DNA of 9,309 nucleotides from Anaerolineae bacterium (GTDB taxonomy: Bacteria; Chloroflexota; Anaerolineae; UBA1429). The stretch covers positions 1-9,309 of the forward strand of contig SKRJ01000149.1 of the NCBI GenBank assembly GCA_007118555.1, written 5' to 3'. The notes beneath the pieces are model-generated. The model was not told the DNA's origin. It was given only the letters and a program-made list of their open reading frames with translations, and ran no database searches. Both the position numbers and the translations under genes were made by a program. The stretch's first letter is position 1, and each line of letters opens with the position of its first letter. Shown here piece after piece: positions 1 through 5,250 of the stretch.

Positions 1-18
1 ATAGAGAAGGAGGCTGTC

Positions 19-327
19 ATGGCGAACTATGAGCTCTTTAAGCAAAGGCTAGAGCAACAAAGACTTGACTTTGAGAGACAACAGCGCCTCGTAGAAAAGC
101 AACAAGAAGAGCTGGGCGAGAATGCGCCTTCGGAGCTGCACGAAGAGGCCGACAGATTGTGCACCATCATTGGCGTGTGCGAGTCTCGGCTACGCGAAAT
201 GGACGAGATCGGCGAGGAGCGCTGGAACTCTCCGGTGGGCGAAGCCCTCGAGGGAGCCTGGGAGTCGATTCTGAACGCCCTGGGCGTCGATTCCGATGAC
301 AAGGACGAGGACGACGAGGCAGAGTAG
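19..327 (+). CDS. Small coiled-coil, acidic-tailed protein of unknown function
   Basis: 102-residue soluble protein that I do not recognise. ATG at 19 is preceded by a strong Shine-Dalgarno AAGGAGG at 7-13 with 5 bases spacing, which fixes the start. Residues 5-33 are rich in Gln, Glu, Arg and Leu with heptad-like spacing and should form a coiled coil. Residues 38-66 look like a second helix with two Cys (48 and 54). Residues 91-102 are almost all Asp and Glu, an acidic tail. There is no signal peptide or membrane segment. The first 30 codons use AGA, AGG, CTA and CAA, unlike the CGC, CTG and CAG used by its neighbours, which hints at a different origin or special expression. A hairpin terminator follows directly. 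The region upstream is outside the window, so operon membership is unknown. The gene call is firm; function is not inferable. Confidence 0.8.
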   Translation: MANYELFKQRLEQQRLDFERQQRLVEKQQEELGENAPSELHEEADRLCTIIGVCESRLREMDEIGEERWNSPVGEALEGAWESILNALGVDSDDKDEDDEAE

Positions 328-354
328 CCCAGTCTTTGAGCATTCGTTCGCTCT

Positions 355-388
355 CAAGAGGCGGCCCTGTGGGGCTGCCTCTTGTTTC
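355..388 (+). terminator. Hairpin terminator after the small coiled-coil gene
   Basis: A 13-bp stem (355-367 pairs with 372-384, including one G-U wobble) closes a four-base TGTG loop and is followed by TTTC. It lies 28 bases after the stop codon at 327. The T-run is short, so termination may be partial, but the position and stem strength fit an intrinsic terminator. Confidence 0.65.
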
Positions 389-442
389 GTGTAGCGGTGG
401 AATGATGCCTCAGGATATGGCGCGCGTGTTCCCCCAGATGGC

Positions 443-471
443 TTGACGCCCCCCCGCTCTCCTAGTACGCT
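443..471 (+). promoter_or_regulatory. Candidate promoter for the ABC exporter operon
   Basis: TTGACG at 443-448 matches the -35 consensus at five of six positions. A 17-base spacer, mostly C, leads to TACGCT at 466-471, a weak -10 of the TAnnnT form. Transcription would start near 478, giving a leader of about 35 bases before the ATG at 513. This is a consensus match only. Confidence 0.45.
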
Positions 472-512
472 CTTGCCGTCGTTGCTGTCCACAGATCGGA
501 GGGGCGTCTGTC

Positions 513-1436
513 ATGATTCATGCAGAGGGACTTGTCAAACGCTTTGGCGACAATCTGGCCGTCGATGATGTGAGCCTCGAGGTGCGCCAGGGCGAGGTGT
601 TTGGCTTTCTCGGGCCCAACGGCGCCGGCAAGACCACCACTGTGCGCATGCTTACCACCCTTGTCGCGCCCACCGGAGGTACAGCCTGGGTCAATGGCCA
701 CCAGCTCGGCGTTGCCGATGCCCAGGTGCGCGCCTCGGTGGGCCTTCTGACGGAGGCGCCCGGGCTCTATCCCCGGCTCACCGCCGTCGAGAACCTGGGT
801 ATCTATGGCCAACTCCACGGTGTTGAGGATGTGCCCGCCCAGGTGCGCAAGTACCTCACCCTGCTCGAACTGTGGGATCGTCGCGACGAGCCGGTGGGCG
901 GTTTCTCCAAGGGCATGCAGCAAAAGTTGGCCATCGCCCGGGCCCTGCTCCACGAGCCACCCGCCCTCTTTCTGGACGAGCCCACTGCCGCCCTGGACCC
1001 CGAGGCCGCCCGCGTGGTGCGCGACTTTATCGAGACGTTGCGAGGCGAGGGCCGTACCATTTTCCTGTGTACCCACAACCTGGACGAGGCCGATCGTCTG
1101 TGCGACCGGGTAGGGGTGATCCGACAGCGGCTCGTCCGTGTCGATACCCCGGCCAACCTGCGCCATGGCCTGTATGGGCGCTCGGTGCGGGTGCGCCTGG
1201 CCCAACCAACGCCCGGGTTGGAGGCCTCTGTCGCAGCCCTGCCCTTTGTGCAGGGCGTCACGCCCCTGGAGGATGGGCTGCGGGTGGCTCTGGATGACCC
1301 CGAGACCCACAACCCCAACCTGGTGCGCGCCCTGGTGGCGGCCGGCGCTGCCATCCAATATCTGGAAGAAGAGTCCCACACGCTGGAGCAGGTCTACTTT
1401 GACCTGATGGCCGAGTCACGGGAGGCAGTAGCATGA
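513..1436 (+). CDS. ABC transporter ATP-binding protein (NatA-like, ABC-2 exporter type)
   Basis: 307-residue cytoplasmic ATPase that drives the membrane subunit encoded next to it. Walker A is GPNGAGKT at 34-41. The signature motif is FSKGM at 131-135, inside the stretch GGFSKGMQQKLAIARAL. Walker B is ALFLDEP at 151-157 with catalytic Glu156, the D-loop is ALDP at 160-163, and the switch His is H188 in THNLDEAD. The Q-loop Gln is replaced by Glu (LLTEAPGLYPRLT, 79-90), which I recall as common in NatA/CcmA-like exporters. Residues from about 215 form the C-terminal extension of drug, Na+ and antibiotic exporters. ATG at 513 has GGAGGGG at 498-504. The stop overlaps the permease start as ATGA, indicating translational coupling. 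The substrate cannot be told from sequence. Confidence 0.95.
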   Translation: MIHAEGLVKRFGDNLAVDDVSLEVRQGEVFGFLGPNGAGKTTTVRMLTTLVAPTGGTAWVNGHQLGVADAQVRASVGLLTEAPGLYPRLTAVENLGIYGQLHGVEDVPAQVRKYLTLLELWDRRDEPVGGFSKGMQQKLAIARALLHEPPALFLDEPTAALDPEAARVVRDFIETLRGEGRTIFLCTHNLDEADRLCDRVGVIRQRLVRVDTPANLRHGLYGRSVRVRLAQPTPGLEASVAALPFVQGVTPLEDGLRVALDDPETHNPNLVRALVAAGAAIQYLEEESHTLEQVYFDLMAESREAVA

Positions 1437-2230
1437 ACACAGGCCGTATCCGCGTCATCGTGCGCAAAGAGTGGCTCGACATGCGCAAGAACAAGATGGT
1501 GCTGGGCATGATGTTCCTGCTGCCTCTGATTCTCGTGCTCATGATCCTGGGGACCGCCGCCGCATTTCGATATGTCCCAGAGCAGATGTCCGATCCCCTG
1601 GTGCCCGAGGGCACCCCGGGCCTGCCACCGGCGCTGGCCCAGATGGACACCGACGACCGTACGTTGGCGATTCTGAACGACCAGTACATGTTCTATCTGC
1701 TGATGATCCCGATGGTGCTGCCGGTCTACATCGCCTCGTACAGCATCATCGGCGAAAAAGAGACGCGCAGCCTCGAGCCCATCCTGGCCACGCCCATCAG
1801 CACGGCCGAGCTCCTCATCGGCAAGGTCGTGGGCGCCGTCACGCCTGCCGTCATCGCCGCCTGGGCGAGCTTTGCCCTCACAGCCCTGGGCATGTACTTT
1901 TTGGCCACGCGTCCCGTGTTTCTCTATCTGATCCGCCCCATCTGGACCGTCGGCATGCTGATTCACAGTCCCCTCTTTGCCCTCATGTCGGCCAGCGGCG
2001 GCGTCATCGCCTCGTCACGGCTCAACGACCCCCGCGCCGCCCAGCAGATCTCGGGCCTGCTGGTAGTGCCGTTGTTGGGTGTCAGCTTTTTGGTGCTCAT
2101 GGGGCGCGTCTATCTGGACACCGGCACCCTACTGTGGGTGACGCCCATCATCCTGGCCCTCAACGCCGCGATCCTGTGGCTTACGGTGCGTATCTTTCAG
2201 CGCGAGACGATCCTGACGCGCTGGAAGTAG
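1433..2230 (+). CDS. ABC-2 type transporter permease (NatB-like)
   Basis: 265-residue integral membrane subunit that pairs with the ATPase just upstream. Likely membrane helices are at about 23-45, 86-106, 132-157, 172-194, 207-224 and 233-253, six in all, as in ABC-2 permeases. An external loop of about 40 residues (46-85) follows the first helix. The cytoplasmic stretch GEKETRSLEPILATPIS (107-123) is the hallmark ABC-2 coupling segment (E-K-x-x-x-x-L-E-x-x-L-x-x-P). The start has GGAGG at 1421-1425 with 7 bases spacing and overlaps the ATPase stop by four bases. It is shorter than classic NatB (near 390 residues) because it has only a small extracytoplasmic domain. Cargo is unknown: ions, lipids, peptides or drugs are all possible. 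Confidence 0.92.
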   Translation: MNTGRIRVIVRKEWLDMRKNKMVLGMMFLLPLILVLMILGTAAAFRYVPEQMSDPLVPEGTPGLPPALAQMDTDDRTLAILNDQYMFYLLMIPMVLPVYIASYSIIGEKETRSLEPILATPISTAELLIGKVVGAVTPAVIAAWASFALTALGMYFLATRPVFLYLIRPIWTVGMLIHSPLFALMSASGGVIASSRLNDPRAAQQISGLLVVPLLGVSFLVLMGRVYLDTGTLLWVTPIILALNAAILWLTVRIFQRETILTRWK

Positions 2231-2395
2231 GGGCGGGCGGGGGGCAGGAGAACGTGGGCAACAGGGGTAAGCACTCGGCACAACAGGGGAAGGCAGATTC
2301 AGTGCTAGTGGTTGCACCGCGTTGGGCACCCACAGGGGTCCCCTACTGTTGGCGCAGCAGATCTGCGTCTGCCTGACTAGCGAGCGGCCCGCGTC

Positions 2396-2755
2396 CTACT
2401 CGTAGGTATGATGCAGGCCTCGCTCGTCGAGGGCCTGTGCCAGCTCGGGGACCATGCTGGCGCCGTGGCGGTACTGGAAGGGCCACATGCTCTTCCGGTC
2501 AAACATCCCGATACGCATGCCATCCTGCAGCGTATGGTCCAGGTCGGGCTGCAGCCCCGGCATGGCGCTCAACTGTCCATCGATAAAGGTGATGCCTCGT
2601 TCTGACGTGGGCAACGAGATCTGCTCCAGCAGGCCACGCAGGGTTGTGCCCTCGGGAACACTTACCGCCAGGTTGGCAAAGCTCTTGCTGGCGTCAGGGC
2701 CGCCGTAGCGGGCCAGGGCGCCGTACAGCCAGACATCGACGGTGATCTCGGCCAT
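2396..2755 (-). CDS. MoaD/ThiS-like beta-grasp protein lacking the C-terminal Gly-Gly
   Basis: 119-residue protein, third gene of the AOR operon. Residues 4-85 read like a MoaD/ThiS beta-grasp fold: a first strand ITVDVWLYGALARYGG (4-19), then VSVPEGTTLRGLLEQI (31-46), ITFIDGQ (55-61) and LQDGMRIGMF (76-85). A sulfur carrier would end here in Gly-Gly. Instead the chain runs on for about 34 residues (RKSMWPFQYRHGAS, then a predicted helix and HHTYE) with no terminal Gly-Gly. It therefore probably cannot be adenylated and thiocarboxylated in the usual way. It starts 3 bases after the stop of the Gly-tailed paralogue, so translation is probably coupled. The codons for that paralogue's Gly tail give a purine-rich Shine-Dalgarno-like stretch. 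The role is unknown; an AOR assembly or structural partner is an inference. Confidence 0.82.
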   Translation of the reverse strand: MAEITVDVWLYGALARYGGPDASKSFANLAVSVPEGTTLRGLLEQISLPTSERGITFIDGQLSAMPGLQPDLDHTLQDGMRIGMFDRKSMWPFQYRHGASMVPELAQALDERGLHHTYE

Positions 2756-2758
2756 CGC

Positions 2759-2998
2759 TCAGCCGCCCCCGACGGCGGGAAAGATCCCCACCTCGTCGTC
2801 AGGCTCCAGCTCCCATTCGCGAGGGCGGGCCCGGCCATTGACCATGGTCACGCGCACCTCGTCCTTGGGGAGCTCCAGCTTCTCTAGCAGATCCTCCACT
2901 GTGGCTCCCTCTGGCAGTTCGACCTGGGTGGTGTGATCCGTCGCATCCTCGGGCAAATGGTTCCTCAGGGTCGCGAACAGACGCGCCTGTACTTGCAT
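2759..2998 (-). CDS. MoaD-like sulfur carrier protein (C-terminal Gly-Gly-Gly)
   Basis: 79-residue ubiquitin-like protein of the MoaD/ThiS superfamily. MoaD proteins carry sulfur as a C-terminal thiocarboxylate for making the pterin dithiolene of Mo and W cofactors. The sequence shows an N-terminal strand MQVQARLFATLRNHLP, then VELPEGATVEDLLEKLELP (26-44), VRVTMVNGRA (48-57), and the end PDDEVGIFPAVGGG, with the Gly-Gly at the extreme C-terminus required for activation by MoeB. I chose ATG at 2998 because AAGGAG lies at 3005-3010 with six bases spacing; a longer frame back to 3046 has no comparable site and adds 16 unconserved residues. It lies 102 bases after the AOR gene and 3 bases before a tail-less paralogue. 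Most likely it serves the AOR cofactor; a role in tRNA thiolation or protein modification is possible. Confidence 0.88.
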   Translation of the reverse strand: MQVQARLFATLRNHLPEDATDHTTQVELPEGATVEDLLEKLELPKDEVRVTMVNGRARPREWELEPDDEVGIFPAVGGG

Positions 2999-3004
2999 GC
3001 CTTG

Positions 3005-3010
3005 CTCCTT
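3005..3010 (-). promoter_or_regulatory. Shine-Dalgarno site fixing the MoaD-like start
   Basis: AAGGAG on the minus strand, six bases upstream of ATG 2998. It decides between this start and the upstream in-frame ATG at 3046. A 7-bp inverted repeat (3013-3019 with 3030-3036) ends 2 bases upstream of it. Confidence 0.75.
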
Positions 3011-3012
3011 TG

Positions 3013-3036
3013 CACAGGACGTAACCACATCCTGTG
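3013..3036 (-). repeat. Inverted repeat just upstream of the MoaD-like ribosome binding site
   Basis: CACAGGA (3013-3019) and TCCTGTG (3030-3036) are perfect 7-bp arms around a 10-base loop. In the minus-strand mRNA the hairpin sits directly before the AAAGGAG site. The TCCT of one arm could instead pair with AGGA of that site, so a translation switch is conceivable but unproven. Confidence 0.45.
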
Positions 3037-3054
3037 TCACTCGCATATGCAGAG

Positions 3055-3094
3055 CGAGCGCGGGGGATGGGCCGTGACCCGTCCCCCGCGCTCG
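3055..3094 (-). terminator. Strong intercistronic hairpin after the AOR gene
   Basis: A perfect 13-bp GC-rich stem (3055-3067 with 3082-3094) continues inward through one mismatch to GGG/CCC (3069-3071 with 3078-3080) and a six-base loop. It begins 6 bases after the AOR stop at 3101 and has no T-run on the minus strand. It may be a partial terminator, or a stabiliser of the AOR message that keeps AOR levels above those of the MoaD-like proteins. The outer bases overlap a smaller inverted repeat, CTCGC 3040-3044 with GCGAG 3054-3058. Confidence 0.6.
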
Positions 3095-3100
3095 GGTACT

Positions 3101-4864
3101 CTACAGTTCGCCGTAGACCGAATCGAGAGCCTCATCCGGCACATCAAAGACCTGATTGTGCGGCGGGAGCGGCTCCCGGGTCATGAACTCGGGCACGCGA
3201 TCCTGGGCCGGGCCGATGCCGGCGGCCTCGTTGAACGCACGCTCCTTCTTGAGCACCTCGGTCCCCATGGGCACCACATCGTCGGTGGTCCAGTCGGTGC
3301 CCAGCAGACCGTTGCACTCTTCGACCATGCCCTCATACCCGCTCTCGATATCGAGAATGGCAAAGGCGATGAACAGGCAGTGGCCGATCGAATCGATAAA
3401 GGCGGTGGTGGCCTGAAACGCCCGGCTCAGCGCGGCCTTGCCCTCGGGGTCCAGCGGATCCTCGTCGCCACCGACGGCCAGGATCTCGGGTCCGATGGTA
3501 TAGCCCGCCGTGTGGTCGGCGCCCATGGTGCTTGTGGCATAGGTGATGCCGATGCCCTTGACGGCGCGGGGCTCGTACGCCGGCATGCTCTGGCCCTTGA
3601 CTGTGGGCACCCGGGTGACGCCATAGGCCCGCCCGGTGAACTCGGTGCCGCCTCCGAGGATCCGGCCCAGGGGCGTGCCCTTGCCCATCTCCTCGACCAG
3701 GTTGATGGCCCCCTGCCCGTCGCCAAAGGGAATGACGCCCGCCTCCATGGCGACGCCAATGGTGGTCCCGGTCTCGATGGTATCAAAGCCATAGGCATTG
3801 CACAGGCGCACCATCTCGGCGATGTCATCCAGCGAGTCGATACCGCAGTTGGCGCCCAGCGCCCAGTCCGACTCGTACTCGATGCAGGAGACGTGCTCGG
3901 TGCCATCGGGCCGCAGCCAGGTGTTCGAGCACTGGATTATGCAGCCGGGGCTGCAGCCGTGGTTGAACACCTCCTCGCCGGCGCGATCCTTGATGCCCTC
4001 AAAGATCGCTTCGCCCGCGATCTTGGCCGCGCCTTCGAAACGCCCGCTAGAAAAGTTGCGCGTGGGCAGGCCGCCGGCCTCGTTGAGGATGTTGATCAGC
4101 ACGGCGGTCCCATACATGTTCAGACCGCCCTTGGGCTGGGTGATGGCGTGCTCCTGCAGGGCCTCGCGCATCTTGCGGCGCCCCTGGTTGAACAGCTCCC
4201 TGTCGGCGACCTCACGCCGGGGCGCGCCGCTGGGATCGGCGACGATGAACTTGAGCCCCTTGCTGGCCATGACGGCGCCCATGCCGCCCCGGCCCGAGTA
4301 GCGGTTCGGGCGCTGGTTGTTGTCATTGTAGACGATGCCCGAGTTCGCATAGCCATACTCGCCCGAGACGCCTACGCCTGCGATGGTGACTCTTTCGCCA
4401 AAGCGCTCGTACAGCTTGGGGAAGACGTCGAACAGGCTCTGCCCCAAATAGTCGTCCGCAGGCAGAAACTCGATCGAGGGGCGCTCCTCCTGGTCGTCCC
4501 AAGTCAGGTGCGCCATCCAGTAGGCGCCCTTTTCCTCGGGCTGCCCCTCGACCACCAACGCCTTGATGCCCAGGTTCGCAAGATGCTGTGCCCAGGCGGT
4601 GCCTGCGTTGGATTCCTTGATGCCGCCCGTGAGGGGCGACTTGGCGCCGGCCGAGATGCGCGCCGAGCTGGGGGCTGCGGTGCCGGTCAGGAGGCCGGGG
4701 CTAAAGACCAGCTTGTTGCTGGGGCCAAGGGGGTGCGATAGGGGGGGGACCTCATCATGAACGATGGTCGAAGTCACGCCGCGCCCGCCCAGGGTCTCAA
4801 AGGCAGCGGGTGCTTTTTCCACGGTATAGGATCGATCGGCCATGTTGATTCGTATAAGCCACAT
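3101..4864 (-). CDS. Aldehyde ferredoxin oxidoreductase (AOR) family tungsten/molybdenum enzyme
   Basis: 587-residue cytoplasmic oxidoreductase, near the usual 600 of the family. These enzymes oxidise aldehydes to acids, or the reverse, using a bis-pterin W or Mo centre and a [4Fe-4S] cluster. The N-terminal beta domain begins MWLIRINMADRSYTVE with LGGRG at 25-29; GRGGMGAVMASKGLK (191-205) is a typical pterin-binding stretch. Cluster ligands are probably C304, C308, C312 and C496, the last in DSIGHCLF. The first three are spaced C-x3-C-x3-C instead of the C-x2-C-x3-C of the Pyrococcus enzyme, which I recall from YdhV-like members. GQSMPAYEPRAVKG (424-437) and ATSTMGADHTAG (443-454, with H451) are family motifs. 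ATG 4864 has GGAGGTGGAG at 4870-4879. No ferredoxin or electron-transfer subunit gene is in the window. The substrate is unknown; the family call is firm. Confidence 0.95.
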   Translation of the reverse strand: MWLIRINMADRSYTVEKAPAAFETLGGRGVTSTIVHDEVPPLSHPLGPSNKLVFSPGLLTGTAAPSSARISAGAKSPLTGGIKESNAGTAWAQHLANLGIKALVVEGQPEEKGAYWMAHLTWDDQEERPSIEFLPADDYLGQSLFDVFPKLYERFGERVTIAGVGVSGEYGYANSGIVYNDNNQRPNRYSGRGGMGAVMASKGLKFIVADPSGAPRREVADRELFNQGRRKMREALQEHAITQPKGGLNMYGTAVLINILNEAGGLPTRNFSSGRFEGAAKIAGEAIFEGIKDRAGEEVFNHGCSPGCIIQCSNTWLRPDGTEHVSCIEYESDWALGANCGIDSLDDIAEMVRLCNAYGFDTIETGTTIGVAMEAGVIPFGDGQGAINLVEEMGKGTPLGRILGGGTEFTGRAYGVTRVPTVKGQSMPAYEPRAVKGIGITYATSTMGADHTAGYTIGPEILAVGGDEDPLDPEGKAALSRAFQATTAFIDSIGHCLFIAFAILDIESGYEGMVEECNGLLGTDWTTDDVVPMGTEVLKKERAFNEAAGIGPAQDRVPEFMTREPLPPHNQVFDVPDEALDSVYGEL

Positions 4865-4869
4865 TGCTA

Positions 4870-4879
4870 CTCCACCTCC
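4870..4879 (-). promoter_or_regulatory. Shine-Dalgarno site of the AOR gene
   Basis: GGAGGTGGAG on the minus strand ends 5 bases before ATG 4864. It favours this start over the in-frame Met eight codons in, and the residues between (WLIRIN) fit the AOR N-terminus. Confidence 0.7.
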
Positions 4880-4997
4880 ATGTGGACGTTACGGGGACCT
4901 GTCGGCGATAACTCGATGCAAAAGGGGGACTGTGCGCTTGGGGTGCGCTCACCTCCTTTGTTGCTCGATCTGCAGATGCGGTTTCGGACACAACGCC

Positions 4998-5027
4998 ATT
5001 ATATTGTCAGCATTCGTCATCGATCAA
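4998..5027 (-). promoter_or_regulatory. Promoter of the AOR operon
   Basis: On the minus strand, TTGATC (5022-5027, four of six -35 positions) is followed by 18 bases and a perfect TATAAT (4998-5003). The predicted first transcribed base is about 4991, giving a leader of about 127 bases before the AOR ATG. A second perfect TATAAT lies upstream at 5031-5036 but without a good -35 element. Confidence 0.6.
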
Positions 5028-5156
5028 CCGATTATATCGTAGCAAACACGAGCCGTTTCCGCAAGGTGCAGCGGATCGAGATCATTGTGCGGCGGCAACA
5101 CCGCTCCAGGGATTGTGTGGCCTTTGGACCTAATGCGTGCCCTGAGGGGGAGCGTC

Positions 5157-5188
5157 ACAGGGCCAGGCATACCTATGCCTGACCCTGT
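5157..5188 (-). terminator. Long hairpin ending the TspO operon
   Basis: Fifteen-base arms (5157-5171 and 5174-5188) are complementary except for one position, which is a G-U wobble when read as minus-strand RNA. Only two bases separate the arms, so the real loop is formed by opening inner pairs. The wobble favours minus-strand use, as the end of the TspO gene transcript. No T-run follows, so this could be a Rho-assisted end or an mRNA-stabilising element. Confidence 0.55.
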
Positions 5189-5192
5189 CCCT

Positions 5193-5215
5193 GTCCAACA
5201 GTATCATTGTTGGGC
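5193..5215. repeat. Inverted repeat in the TspO 3' region
   Basis: CCAACA (5195-5200) and TGTTGG (5208-5213) are perfect 6-bp arms with a 7-base loop, extended by a wobble and a G-C pair (5193-5194 with 5214-5215) in plus-strand RNA. It lies between two other inverted repeats. Confidence 0.4.
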
Positions 5216-5228
5216 TTTGACCAGACGG

Positions 5229-5247
5229 TGATCCGTCGCCTGGATCA
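5229..5247. repeat. Inverted repeat just after the TspO-like stop codon
   Basis: TGATCC (5229-5234) and GGATCA (5242-5247) form perfect 6-bp arms around a 7-base loop, 3 bases past the stop codon of the TspO-like gene on the minus strand. It is the first of three hairpin-capable elements there. Confidence 0.4.
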
Positions 5248-5250
5248 GTG

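Larger units (their letters stand above)
4865..5250. other. 386-base gene-free region: AOR leader and promoter plus 3' end of the TspO operon
   Basis: No convincing long gene lies here. Positions 4865-4991 are the predicted AOR leader. It holds an isolated, near-perfect Shine-Dalgarno sequence AAAGGAGGT (4951-4959, minus strand) without a properly spaced start codon. Positions 4998-5036 hold two TATAAT boxes reading toward AOR. Positions 5157-5247 hold three inverted repeats at the end of the TspO operon. I see nothing definite in 5037-5156. Confidence 0.6.

Noticed and set aside
462..1379. 305-codon minus-strand frame opposite the ABC ATPase
   Set aside because: The ATPase on the plus strand is unmistakable. 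The antisense product is rich in Gly, His and Gln with no domain.
2308..2333. Possible terminator between the ABC permease and the convergent AOR operon
   Set aside because: Only a 4+3 bp stem with a mismatch, a 10-base loop and no T-run. Some terminator is expected in 2231-2395, but I cannot single one out.
1471..2376. 301-codon plus-strand frame overlapping the ABC permease in another frame
   Set aside because: The product is His/Arg/Pro-rich without hydrophobic segments, while the chosen frame gives proper membrane helices and the ABC-2 motif.
2999..3046. Upstream start for the MoaD-like gene at 3046
   Set aside because: No Shine-Dalgarno there, the added 16 residues are not MoaD-like, and the segment is better explained as structured intercistronic RNA.
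2933..4741. 602-codon open frame on the plus strand across the AOR and MoaD-like genes
   Set aside because: It is antisense to a clear AOR gene with family motifs. Long antisense frames are expected in high-GC DNA, the product reads as low-complexity Gly/Ala/His/Asp sequence, and it has no ribosome site or recognisable domain.
4865..4991. Molybdenum or tungsten cofactor riboswitch in the AOR leader
   Set aside because: The biology would fit, but I could not find the paired core or conserved blocks of the Moco RNA motif; only weak hairpins are visible.
5031..5036. Second TATAAT box upstream of the AOR promoter
   Set aside because: No acceptable -35 hexamer at 16 to 18 bases and no TG extension, so I do not call it a separate promoter.
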